From Verrucomicrobia bacterium UBA1629 (GTDB lineage: Bacteria; Verrucomicrobiota; Kiritimatiellia; RFP12; UBA1067), in assembly GCA_002321305.1 (NCBI GenBank), contig DCMF01000098.1, positions 26,011-90,010 on the forward strand: a stretch of 64,000 bases of DNA, given 5' to 3'. The position numbers and the translations under genes are program-made. This document shows positions 7,843 to 16,022 of this stretch, piece by piece. Within the stretch, counting starts at the first letter, position 1; each line of letters starts with the position of its first letter. The notes beneath the pieces are model-generated. The model was not told the DNA's origin and ran no database searches. It was given only the letters and a program-made list of their open reading frames with translations.

Positions 7843-7872
7843 ATTATACTACATTTTGAGGGTCACGTGCAA
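7843..7872 (-). promoter_or_regulatory. acpP promoter
   Basis: Minus-strand TTGCAC, an 18-base gap, then TATAAT. The -35 lies inside the last codons of murC. The leader contains AAGGAG shortly before the acpP ATG. Confidence 0.7.
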
Positions 7873-9188
7873 GAGGGTGCCGAGAAAGTCGCGGCAAGGC
7901 GCCGAGCGAGGACGGGAAGTCCCGGGTCGCGGGCCCCGCATGTCACGAAGCATCCGAAGGCGCCGCGATGCGCCGCGCACCAGTCGAACGCCGCGTCGAG
8001 ATCGGCGACCAGCCGTACGCGCGCGCCCGCCGCCGCGTCCGCGCGCGTCACCGCCGCAACGAGCGCGTCCGAGTTGATCGAGCGGTCGGTCGTTCCGCCC
8101 GCGTCGTAGACAGGCAGCAGCAGCAGCCGGTCCTGCGGACGAACCGTCTCCGCGAACATCGCCGCGAGCGCGTCCCTCATCTTCCTGAGCGGCGCGTAGC
8201 CATGCGGCCGCCAGATCGCGCAGACGCCCTGCGGATACCGCTCCGCCAGCGTCGTCCACATCGCCTTCAGCTTTTCCGGGTTGTGCGCGTAGTCGTCGTA
8301 GACGGCAGGTTCGGGAGGTTTGGAAGGTTTGGGAGGTTTGGAAGGTTCGGGAGGTTGGGGAGGTTGGGGAGGTTGGGGTGGGGTGATGAGCTGAAGGCGG
8401 CGCTCGACGCCACGGAAGGTCTTCATCGCGGCCACCGCATCGGACAGCTTCACGCCCAGAGCGACCGCCATGCGCACCGCCAACTCGGCATTCTGCCGAT
8501 TGTGCCGCCCCGGTACCGGCACTTCCAAACCTTCCAAACCTCCCGAACCTTCCAAACCGCCAAACACTTTCCTCCCATCCACCACCGGACCCTTGCAGCC
8601 TTTCACGAACGCATCGAAGACCGCATCCATCTCCTCCTTCGAGTAGTGGTCGGCGGAGGCGTTCGTGACAATGGCCGCATAGGGGCTGAAGGCGACGAGC
8701 GACTTGTCGCTCTCGTCCACCTCGGCGACGGCGAAGGCTCCGCGCCCGAAGCGCACCGCGCCCTCCCAGCCGGGCACGTTCGCGCCGTTCACGCACATCG
8801 GGTCCAGCCCACAGGACGCGAGGACGTGTCCGAGCATCGCCGTCACCGTCGACTTGCCGCAAGTGCCGACGACGGCGACGAGGCGATAGTCCCGAAGGGC
8901 GCGCGCAAGGGCCTTGGCGCGGTGCGTGACGGGAATGCCGAGCGCCTGCGCCTTTCGCAGCCCGGCGTTCGTCGGCTCAATGGCCGTCGAGACGATCACC
9001 TCGTCCGTCGCCGCATCGACGCCGCTGCCGTCGTCGGGAAAGACCTTCACGCCGAGCGATTCGAGAAACCGGACGTTCGGCGTGTCGCGTGTGCGATCCG
9101 CGCCCGTCACCCCGTCGCCCGACCGCACGAGCGCCGTCGCGAGCGCGCTCATGCCCACGCCGCCAATGCCAATCAGATGCCGCTTCAT
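7863..9188 (-). CDS. murC: MurC-family UDP-N-acetylmuramate-amino acid ligase
   Basis: 441 residues with the Mur ligase order: an N-terminal Rossmann domain HLIGIGGVGMSALA, the ATP loop VGTCGKSTVTAML, AEVDESDKSLV and VTNASADHY in the central domain, PGRHNRQNAELAV, and C-terminal YDDYAHNPEKLKAM and IWRPHGYAPL. Start GIGGVGMS and the DYAHNP motif favour MurC, which adds L-alanine to UDP-MurNAc, though the related recycling ligase Mpl cannot be excluded. The ATP loop is GTCGKST where MurC usually has GTHGKTT. Two low-complexity inserts come from family C repeats: GGLEGSGGLEGLE near residue 210 and a Pro-rich run near 270-295. It lies 39 bases after infB and is probably in the nusA operon. Confidence 0.8.
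   Translation of the reverse strand: MKRHLIGIGGVGMSALATALVRSGDGVTGADRTRDTPNVRFLESLGVKVFPDDGSGVDAATDEVIVSTAIEPTNAGLRKAQALGIPVTHRAKALARALRDYRLVAVVGTCGKSTVTAMLGHVLASCGLDPMCVNGANVPGWEGAVRFGRGAFAVAEVDESDKSLVAFSPYAAIVTNASADHYSKEEMDAVFDAFVKGCKGPVVDGRKVFGGLEGSGGLEGLEVPVPGRHNRQNAELAVRMAVALGVKLSDAVAAMKTFRGVERRLQLITPPQPPQPPQPPEPSKPPKPSKPPEPAVYDDYAHNPEKLKAMWTTLAERYPQGVCAIWRPHGYAPLRKMRDALAAMFAETVRPQDRLLLLPVYDAGGTTDRSINSDALVAAVTRADAAAGARVRLVADLDAAFDWCAAHRGAFGCFVTCGARDPGLPVLARRLAATFSAPSCT
8306..8383. repeat. Family C repeat arm (G-rich) in murC
   Basis: Tandem GGAGGTTTGGAAGG/GGTTGGGGA units, read in frame on the minus strand as a Pro/Lys/Ser/Glu run just before the conserved DDYAHNP motif. Complementary to the arm at 8520-8566. 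Confidence 0.8.
8520..8566. repeat. Family C repeat arm (C-rich) in murC
   Basis: CTTCCAAACCTTCCAAACCT-like units, inverted relative to 8306-8383. The 136 bases between the arms encode native MurC sequence (PGRHNRQN to GVERRLQ), so here the two arms flank a conserved gene segment rather than a dispensable loop. Confidence 0.8.
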
Positions 9189-9227
9189 CCGCGTGTCAAG
9201 ACGGCGTTCCCGTGTGCGCCGCCCCCG

Positions 9228-11780
9228 TTACAGGCTTCTCGGCAGCTCCTCCAGCGAGTAGCACTCGATCGTGTCGCCGACCTGGAAGCCCTCGTAGTTC
9301 GCGAAGCACACGCCGCATTCCTGCTGGCCCGTCACTTCCTTCACCTCGTCCTTGAAGTGGCGCAGCGTCTGCACCTTGCCGTCCCACACCTGCGCCTTGC
9401 TGCGGAGGATGCGGAAGCGCTCCTTGGCGACGAGCTTGCCGTCGAGCATCTGCGAGCCGGCGATCTTGCCGAGCTTGCCGATGTCGTAGATCGCCTTGAT
9501 CTCGGCGTGGCCGAGGACGACTTCCTTGTACTCCGGCGGCAGCAGGTCGAGCATGCAGTTCTTGACGTGATCCAGGAGCTCGTAGATGATGCGGAAGGAG
9601 TTGATCCGGACGCCGTCGTGGCGCGCCTGCTGCTGGACGCCCGAGTCGTTGCCGATGTCGAAGCCGACGAGGATCGCCTTGCCGGCGGCGGCGGACTTGA
9701 CGTCCGTCAGCGAGACGTTGCCCGTGCCCGTGCCGATGATGTTCAAGGCCACCTTCTCGGACTTGATCTCGTTCAGCGCCTGCACGATCGCCTCCAGCGA
9801 ACCCTGCGTGTCGGACTTCACGATCACGTTGAGCTCGCGCTTGCCCTCGGCGGCCATCGCGCTCATGAGCGCGTCGAGCGTCGCGGCCTTCGAGGTCGAG
9901 AGGGCCTCCTCCTTCTTCTCCTGCGCGGTCTGCTCGGCGAGCGTGCGCGCGCGCTTCTCGTCCAGCATGACGCGGAACTCGCTGCCGGCCTCCGGCACGC
10001 CCGACAGGCCCGTGCACTTCACCGGCGTCGCCGGCGGGGCCTCCTTGATGCGGCGGCCGTGGTCGTCGATGAGCGCGCGCACCTTGCCGAAATGCTCGCC
10101 GATGAGGATCGCGTCCCCGACCTTGAGCGTGCCGCCCGTGACGAGCAGCGTCGCGCACGGGCCAAGGCCCTGCTGCAGCTCGGACTCGATCACGAAGCCG
10201 TTCGCGCGGCGGTTCGGGTTCGCCTGGAGCTCCAGCACCTCCGCCTGCACGAGGATGTTCTCCAGGAGCGCGTCCACGCCGAGGCCCGTCACGCCCGAGA
10301 CGGGGCAGCAGATGATGTCGCCGCCCCAGTCCTCCGGCGTCAGGCCCCGCTTCTGGAGCTGCTGCTTGACGCGATCGACGTTCGCCGTCGGCTTGTCGGC
10401 CTTCGTGATCGCGACCATGATCTGCACGCCCGTCTGGCGGCAGACCTTGATGCACTCCTCGGTCTGCGGCATGATGCCGTCGTCGGCCGCCACGATGAGG
10501 ACGGCGATGTCGGTGATCTGCGCGCCGCGCGCACGCATCGCGCTGAACGCGGCGTGTCCGGGCGTGTCGAGGAACGTGATCTTCTTGCCCGCGATCTCGA
10601 CCTGGTAGGCGGAGATCTGCTGGGTGATGCCGCCGGCCTCGCCCGCCGCGACATGCTCCTTGCGGATGTAGTCCATCAGCGTCGTCTTGCCGTGGTCGAC
10701 GTGGCCGAGGAACGTGACGACCGGCGCGCGCGGCTTCAGCGTCTCGGGCGGATCCTCCGGAATGAGGTCGTCCGCGTCGATCGCCTTCAGGACGGGCTTC
10801 GCCGCCGCCTTGTCGCGGGCGTGCTCGATCGTCACCTTGAAGCCGTACTTCTCCGCGACCTTCGTCGCGACGTCCGGCTCGACGCGCTGGTTGATGGACG
10901 CGAGGACCTTCAGCCCCATCAGGTCGGCGATGAGGCGGTTCGGCTTGATGTTGAGCTTCGCCGCGAGATCCTTCACGACCACCGCGCCGCGGATCGAGAT
11001 CTCCTTGTTCGCCTCGTCCACGGAAATGCGGCTGCCCTGCTCCATCACCTTCGGCGCCACCACGCGCGGCGCGCCCTTGTCGAGGCCCTTGCCGCCGTCG
11101 CGGTCCTTCCGGCCCCTGCCGCCGTCACGCCCGGCGACGCCCACGGAAATCGTCGGCTTCGGCGGCTTCGGCTTCGGGGCGGCCGCGACGGAAATCGAGA
11201 TCGTCGCCGCCGGCCGCGCGTGCTGAAGCGGACGGAACCCGGCCGCCGTCAGCCCCGTCTTCGCGGCGGAGATCGTCGGAATGACCTTCGGCTTCACGCC
11301 CGGCGCCATGCGGATCTTGGGCGTTGAGGGTTGAGTGGTGAGAGGTGAGGGATGAGAAGTGAGGGGTGAGGGATGAGAAGTGAGGGGTGAGGGGGAAGGG
11401 GTTGGAGAGGGCGGCGCCTCTCGCGTCCCTTCCGTCCCTCTCGTCACGGCAGCGGCAGCCGCCGCCGGAGCCGCCGTCGCCGCGGCCTTGAACGCCTTGC
11501 CTTCCGCCGCGTCCTTCGCGATCTTCAGGTGTTCGGCGAGCTTCGCCTTCTGCGCGGCGAAGAACGCGGCGTTCAGGTCGGCCACGCGCTTCGCCTTGGC
11601 GGCGCGCGCCGCCGCGACGTCGGCCTTCGGCGCGTTCGCGAGCGCCAGCCTGAGCGCGGCGAGTTCGCCGTCCTCGACCGCGCTGATCGCGCTTGTGACC
11701 TCGACGCCGGCCTTTTCGGCCACGCGCAGCACCTCGGCGCTCGTGACGCCCGCCTCCTTGGCAATTTCACAGACTCTCAT
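9228..11780 (-). CDS. infB: Translation initiation factor IF-2
   Basis: 850 residues from the ATG at 11780, with GAGGAAGG upstream, four bases after the nusA stop; the N-terminal MRVCEIAKEAGVTSAEVL is a normal IF2-N start. A variable Ala-rich linker with a repeat-derived insert follows, then a second IF2-N-like segment (VVVKDLAAKLNIKPNRLIAD). The GTPase has GHVDHGKTTL (G1), DTPGHAAF (G3), ITKADKP (G4) and CPVSGVTG (G5), followed by the C-terminal barrel domains. IF2 brings initiator tRNA to the small subunit. The G4 motif is TKAD rather than the usual NKxD; TKAD is used by some GTPases such as EngB, so the protein is likely active. The nusA-infB order is classic. Confidence 0.95.
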   Translation of the reverse strand: MRVCEIAKEAGVTSAEVLRVAEKAGVEVTSAISAVEDGELAALRLALANAPKADVAAARAAKAKRVADLNAAFFAAQKAKLAEHLKIAKDAAEGKAFKAAATAAPAAAAAAVTRGTEGTREAPPSPTPSPSPLTSHPSPLTSHPSPLTTQPSTPKIRMAPGVKPKVIPTISAAKTGLTAAGFRPLQHARPAATISISVAAAPKPKPPKPTISVGVAGRDGGRGRKDRDGGKGLDKGAPRVVAPKVMEQGSRISVDEANKEISIRGAVVVKDLAAKLNIKPNRLIADLMGLKVLASINQRVEPDVATKVAEKYGFKVTIEHARDKAAAKPVLKAIDADDLIPEDPPETLKPRAPVVTFLGHVDHGKTTLMDYIRKEHVAAGEAGGITQQISAYQVEIAGKKITFLDTPGHAAFSAMRARGAQITDIAVLIVAADDGIMPQTEECIKVCRQTGVQIMVAITKADKPTANVDRVKQQLQKRGLTPEDWGGDIICCPVSGVTGLGVDALLENILVQAEVLELQANPNRRANGFVIESELQQGLGPCATLLVTGGTLKVGDAILIGEHFGKVRALIDDHGRRIKEAPPATPVKCTGLSGVPEAGSEFRVMLDEKRARTLAEQTAQEKKEEALSTSKAATLDALMSAMAAEGKRELNVIVKSDTQGSLEAIVQALNEIKSEKVALNIIGTGTGNVSLTDVKSAAAGKAILVGFDIGNDSGVQQQARHDGVRINSFRIIYELLDHVKNCMLDLLPPEYKEVVLGHAEIKAIYDIGKLGKIAGSQMLDGKLVAKERFRILRSKAQVWDGKVQTLRHFKDEVKEVTGQQECGVCFANYEGFQVGDTIECYSLEELPRSL
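11321..11449. repeat. Family A repeat in the infB linker
   Basis: Repeated GGTGAGGGATGAGAAGTGAG-type units, followed by a short C-rich segment with CGCGTCCCTTCCGTCCCTCT, similar to a family D arm. Read in frame as SPLTSHPSPLTSHPSPL within the naturally variable IF2 linker. Confidence 0.8.
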
Positions 11781-11784
11781 GGGT

Positions 11785-13071
11785 TCAGCCTTCCTCTCCC
11801 TCGTGCGCATCCGCCGTCAGCGCCGCCACGGCCTTCGCCGCCGCGTAGACGCCCTTCGCCGTCACCTCGTCGAGGCCCGTCGCCGCGATGAAGCTCGCCT
11901 CGTCCTCCTCCGCGATGCCGTCCACCGTGAGGTAGCCCGCGTCGGCCATTTGCGTCGCGACCGCCGTCGAGACGGAGAACATCTCGGCGAGTTCCTTGAT
12001 GGCTGCGGCCTTCTGGTCCTCGAACGAGGCCGTCGCCATCGACTTCTTCACCTCGACGTGCCAGCCCGTGAGCTTCGTCGCGAGGCGAACGTTCTGGCCG
12101 CGCTTGCCGATCGCGAGCGAATACTGGTCTGCCGCCGCAACGCAGCGCACCGTGTTCGGCACCGACGGGTCGATCTCGATGGACTCCAGCTTCGCCGGCG
12201 CGAGCGCCTGGGCGACGTACTGGCGGATGTCCTCGTTCCAGCGCACGATGTCGATCTTCTCGCCGGAAAGCTCGTTGACGATCGACCGCACGCGGCTGCC
12301 GCGCTGGCCGACGCACGCGCCGACCGGATCGACCGACTCGTTCGACGAGCGCACCGCGAGCTTCGCCCGGTAGCCGGGGTCGCGGCTCACGCCCATGATC
12401 TCCACGACGCCGTCGGCGATCTCGCTCACCTCCAGGCGGAACAGCGCCTCGACGAACTTGCCGTCGGCGCGCGACAGCGTCACGGACGGCCCCTTCGCGT
12501 CGGGATCGACGCGCTTGATGATCGCGCGGATCGGGTCGCCGACCTGGTAGTCCTCCGTCGGGATGCGCTCCTTGGCCGGCAGCACCATCTCGGTCTTGCC
12601 GACCGTCACGTAGGTGTCGCGGTGGGAGACTGCGGAGACCGTGCCGGACACGATGTCGCCGATGCGGTCGCGGTATTCGCTGAAGGTGTTCGTGCGCTCG
12701 GCCTCGCGGATCTTCAGCATGATCATCTGCCGCGACATCTGCGCCGCGATGCGGCCGAGGCGCGACGCCGGCATCTCGACCTCGATCGTCTCGCCCACCG
12801 CCACGGGATTGCCGTGGTTGCAGCGCGCCGCGCGCGCCGTCGAGATGAAGCCGACGCCCGTGTCTTCGTCGGACACGACAAGCGTGTCGTAGACGTGGAA
12901 TGAAAGATCCTTGCGGTCAATGGCGACACGCAAGTCGTTCGTCACGGTTGAATTCTTCCGGGCCGCCTGCGCAATCGCCTGCTCGATCGCCGTCAGGACG
13001 ATCTCGCGGCTCACGCCACGCTCGCTTTCGATATGCTGCACGACTGCGAGCAGCTGACTGTTCATCGCCAT
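11785..13071 (-). CDS. nusA: Transcription termination/antitermination factor NusA
   Basis: 428 residues: an RNA-polymerase-binding N-terminal domain, an S1 domain (IVSGTVSAVSHRDTYVTVG), two KH domains with GACVGQRGSRVRSI and YSLAIGKRGQNVRLA, and a single C-terminal helix-hairpin region (MADAGYLTVDGIAEEDEASF). NusA binds RNA polymerase and nascent RNA and modulates pausing and termination, including with Rho, also encoded in this window. The ATG at 13071 follows AGGAG at normal spacing. No rimP lies upstream, unlike in many bacteria; the gene has its own promoter. Confidence 0.95.
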   Translation of the reverse strand: MAMNSQLLAVVQHIESERGVSREIVLTAIEQAIAQAARKNSTVTNDLRVAIDRKDLSFHVYDTLVVSDEDTGVGFISTARAARCNHGNPVAVGETIEVEMPASRLGRIAAQMSRQMIMLKIREAERTNTFSEYRDRIGDIVSGTVSAVSHRDTYVTVGKTEMVLPAKERIPTEDYQVGDPIRAIIKRVDPDAKGPSVTLSRADGKFVEALFRLEVSEIADGVVEIMGVSRDPGYRAKLAVRSSNESVDPVGACVGQRGSRVRSIVNELSGEKIDIVRWNEDIRQYVAQALAPAKLESIEIDPSVPNTVRCVAAADQYSLAIGKRGQNVRLATKLTGWHVEVKKSMATASFEDQKAAAIKELAEMFSVSTAVATQMADAGYLTVDGIAEEDEASFIAATGLDEVTAKGVYAAAKAVAALTADAHEGEEG

Positions 13072-13148
13072 CTTTCACTCCTTATTTCTGTCAAAAATCA
13101 AAACGCGCCCTTCGGTTCGACCCGCTGGATCGCCGAAAAACAATGCGT

Positions 13149-13177
13149 AGAATACATTATCTGGCCGAAAATGTCAA
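13149..13177 (-). promoter_or_regulatory. nusA operon promoter
   Basis: Minus-strand TTGACA, a 17-base gap, and TATTCT: a near-consensus sigma-70 promoter in the gap between rnhB and nusA. The leader is about 70 bases and ends in AAGGAG before the nusA ATG. Confidence 0.8.
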
Positions 13178-13187
13178 ATACGCCCGG

Positions 13188-13844
13188 TCATCTTCCAAGC
13201 CCCAGTTCCATCTGCGCGACGGGGGCGAAGCTGCGGCGGTGTTCGGGACATGGCCCCAGGCGCGCGAGCGCGGCGAGGTGCGCCGACGTCGGGTAGCCCT
13301 TGTGCCGCGCGAACCCGTAGCCGGGGTAGGCGCGCTCCAGCCGCTCGCAGTCCGCGTCACGCGCCGTCTTCGCGAGAATCGACGCTGCCGCGATGAACAG
13401 CGACTGCGCGTCGCCCTTGACGAGGCTCGTCGAGCGCGGCAGCGACGCGACGGGCAGGCCGTCCACGAGAATCGAGACCGTCGCCGCCGCGAGACCGTCC
13501 GCGCCGAGCTTCCGCGCGACCGCATCGGCCGCCCGGCGCATCGCGAGGTGCGTCGCGCGCAGGATGTTGAGGCGGTCGATCTCCGCCGGACTCGCCGAGG
13601 CGACCGCCCATGTGCAGTCCGGCGTCGCCCTGATGACCGCCGCGAGCGCTTCGCGCCGCTTCGCGGAGAGCTTCTTCGAGTCGTTGACGGGCGACCAGGA
13701 GCCCGCGAGCAGCTCCTCCGCCCGCGCGAGCGGCACGGACACGGCGGCGGCGTAGACCCCTCCCGCGAGCGGTCCGCGCCCCGCCTCGTCGATCCCCATC
13801 ACGGGATCGCCCGCCGCCAGCTCGTGCTTGAGTGTAATGGACAT
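13188..13844 (-). CDS. rnhB: Ribonuclease HII
   Basis: 218 residues. VMGIDEAGRGPLAGGVYAAAV holds the first catalytic acidic pair and GRG motif, NDSKKLSAKRRE and TVSILVDGLP follow, then the KGDAQSLFIAAASILAKTARD metal-binding region. RNase HII cleaves RNA in RNA-DNA hybrids, including single misincorporated ribonucleotides. It lies after the restriction-modification pair with a 22-base gap. Length and motifs are normal. Confidence 0.95.
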   Translation of the reverse strand: MSITLKHELAAGDPVMGIDEAGRGPLAGGVYAAAVSVPLARAEELLAGSWSPVNDSKKLSAKRREALAAVIRATPDCTWAVASASPAEIDRLNILRATHLAMRRAADAVARKLGADGLAAATVSILVDGLPVASLPRSTSLVKGDAQSLFIAAASILAKTARDADCERLERAYPGYGFARHKGYPTSAHLAALARLGPCPEHRRSFAPVAQMELGLGR

Positions 13845-13866
13845 GACAAGTCAATCGGCCTTCTTC

Positions 13867-15081
13867 TCATCTGACGTCCGCCAGAGAGGCCAACTGTCTC
13901 TGACGCCGTGCGCGAAAGGCGCCGTTTCTCGCGTTGTCGCGCTTCGTGTAGCGAATGGACCGCTCGATGTCATCGGAGATGTCGATCGCTCTCTGCTGTG
14001 CGGTACGCTTCCAGCCGCCCTGCAGATAGTCGATCAGCGCCTTGCCCAAGACTTCGCCGAAAACGGTCGGAACGGCATTCCCGACCTGCTGATACTGATT
14101 GGCGACCGTGCCCGCGAATTCCCATTCGGGCGGGAATCCCTGCAAGCCAGCGACTTCGCGCAACGTCAGGCGCCGCAACGTGCCGTCCGGCAGACGGATC
14201 CAGTCCTGACTCGACGATCCCGTCACCGTCCGGGCCGGCTTCGACTGATCTGCGATGAACATCCCCTGCCGATAGCCCCAATGCCCGTTCGGACGCGTCG
14301 CCTCTGCAACGCCCGGACTCTTCAGGCCCTTTCCGTCAGGAATGCCAGAAAGAACTGCGCGCGCTTTTTCCGTCGGCAAGATCCAATGGGATTTGTCCTT
14401 GTCTGCCGACGTCTTCAGATAGTCGCCAAGCGTTGTCCACCGCGCGCGTCGCTCCGTCTCAAACAGGGAGTCAACAGGATTTCCCGTGTGCGTTGGCGAG
14501 GGAATTTCGGGGGCGCCCGCAATCGAAGAGCCGAGAACGAAGCACCGAACACGCCGTTGCGGCGATCCGTAATCCGCCGAATTGAGAAGACTTGCACGGC
14601 AACTGTAGCCAAGTTCGGCGAACATCTTGAGCAGCCCTTTCAAGACCTCGCCCGGTTCATCTGAATTTCCCTTCGCCGTCACAAGTCCACGAACATTCTC
14701 AAAGAGAAAGACCTTTGGCCTGATTTCCTTGAGCAGGCGCAGATACTCATAGACAAGCGCGCCGCGCTCGTCGAAAATCGAGTCCTGCTTTCCCGCACTC
14801 GAAAACGCCTGGCATGGCGGCCCTCCCACGAGGCAGTCAACCGTCTTTCGCCGTCCCAGCATGTCCTGTGCGGAGATCTGCCGAATGTCCCCCTGCATGA
14901 CATTCGCATGCTGAAAATAGGTTCGATCCGTTCCGGGAATGACTATTCGCCGTTCCTTCATGTTGCGCACGGTCTCGCAATACGACGGATGTATCTCAAG
15001 CGTCGAAAGGACGTCAAAACCGGCCCGCTCAATGCCGATGTCAAGCCCCCCTGCCCCCGTGAAGATGCTGACAGCCGTCAT
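13867..15081 (-). CDS. DNA (cytosine-5) methyltransferase of a type II restriction-modification system
   Basis: 404 residues with all main C5-methyltransferase motifs: SIFTGAGGLDIGIERAGF (I), VGGPPCQAFSSAG with the catalytic cysteine (IV), FLFENVRGL (VI), NSADYGSPQRRVR (VIII), and QVGNAVPTVFGEVL (X). It methylates cytosine C5 in a recognition site that cannot be read from sequence alone. The start is two bases after the endonuclease stop, so the two are coupled. The pair is less GC-rich than its neighbours and sits between unrelated housekeeping genes, a sign of horizontal gain. Confidence 0.95.
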   Translation of the reverse strand: MTAVSIFTGAGGLDIGIERAGFDVLSTLEIHPSYCETVRNMKERRIVIPGTDRTYFQHANVMQGDIRQISAQDMLGRRKTVDCLVGGPPCQAFSSAGKQDSIFDERGALVYEYLRLLKEIRPKVFLFENVRGLVTAKGNSDEPGEVLKGLLKMFAELGYSCRASLLNSADYGSPQRRVRCFVLGSSIAGAPEIPSPTHTGNPVDSLFETERRARWTTLGDYLKTSADKDKSHWILPTEKARAVLSGIPDGKGLKSPGVAEATRPNGHWGYRQGMFIADQSKPARTVTGSSSQDWIRLPDGTLRRLTLREVAGLQGFPPEWEFAGTVANQYQQVGNAVPTVFGEVLGKALIDYLQGGWKRTAQQRAIDISDDIERSIRYTKRDNARNGAFRARRQRQLASLADVR

Positions 15082-15082
15082 T

Positions 15083-16012
15083 TCAATGCGTCCTCAAATA
15101 GCGCGTCAATGCCGCAATGTCATATTCCCAAAAGACAATGCCCCCGGCGTTGATCAAGGACTCATACTCTTTCTGCGGCACAAACCCCGACAAGACGACA
15201 GCGCAGACGATGCTTTCGCCAAACCGCTCCTTCCAGTCGTCAAACTTCTCGCGGCATTCCTTGACACGCTTAAATGCATCAATGCGAACGCCGATTGCCT
15301 TGGCTTCGATCAAGAGCAGTTTTCCGCTTCCCTTCAGGCGAACGGCCAGATCGGCCTTTTGGACATTTCGACCCCGGACACGGCATTCGCGGCTATACTG
15401 CCCGACAAGCAAATCGTCGATTGACGTGACGATTCGCCGCGTCTGCACCGAAACATAACCCGCCTTGACAATGCCCTTTACGGCCGTCGTCTCCTGGAGT
15501 TCCTTCCGCCAGTTCCGGAATGCCGTTGCCGAATTCTGGTTGGCTATCAGCGAACACGTCCAGCGCTTCGCGTAACTTTCAGCGAGCGAAAGCTCATGGC
15601 CCTGCAAAGTCTCCTGAAGCCACAGAAACCGCTGCGAGTCCAAGTAGCGGTTGACCATGCGGCAGATTTCGGGCGCAACGGCCGACAGCGCCTTCCCCTG
15701 CCGCCCTCGATCGACAATGTTTTCCTCGAAGTCAGCCGTCGAAACAAGCCCCACCAGCTGTCCGAGTTTCATCTGGCTCAGGACCGGGAGCATGCAATAG
15801 CGAAGGACCTTGATGATTCGGCTGTCTTCGAGGAGCATACGCGGGGTCACTTGTTCGCGAAACCCGTTCGTCTTCCGAAAGGCGATGTCATACAGCGAAT
15901 CACATCGCGTCTCCGAATCCGAATAGAGCTTTTTCGACATCTCGAAAAAGATGTTCGTCTCGAAGCGTTCTGACTTTCTCAGCACGTCGGCGATGCGATC
16001 CGCTTTCTTCAT
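15083..16012 (-). CDS. Type II restriction endonuclease (PD-(D/E)XK type)
   Basis: 309 residues. Residues ~220-245 read KADLAVRLKGSGKLLLIEAKA, matching D-x(n)-ExK of the PD-(D/E)XK nuclease fold. The rest is divergent; it may be XamI-like, but I cannot confirm that. It precedes the cytosine methyltransferase and nearly overlaps it, the usual arrangement of a type II pair. The ATG at 16012 is ten bases after htpG with no ribosome-binding site, so expression may depend on read-through from htpG. Base composition is visibly richer in A/T than the neighbours. Confidence 0.75.
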   Translation of the reverse strand: MKKADRIADVLRKSERFETNIFFEMSKKLYSDSETRCDSLYDIAFRKTNGFREQVTPRMLLEDSRIIKVLRYCMLPVLSQMKLGQLVGLVSTADFEENIVDRGRQGKALSAVAPEICRMVNRYLDSQRFLWLQETLQGHELSLAESYAKRWTCSLIANQNSATAFRNWRKELQETTAVKGIVKAGYVSVQTRRIVTSIDDLLVGQYSRECRVRGRNVQKADLAVRLKGSGKLLLIEAKAIGVRIDAFKRVKECREKFDDWKERFGESIVCAVVLSGFVPQKEYESLINAGGIVFWEYDIAALTRYLRTH

Positions 16013-16022
16013 GACGACACGC

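Noticed and set aside
7968..11327. Very long plus-strand open frames such as this one opposite infB and murC, and 46428-52997 opposite the giant gene
   Set aside because: They lie antisense to clear genes, are rich in Arg/His/Val/Asp repeats typical of GC-rich antisense frames, and have no domains or ribosome-binding sites.
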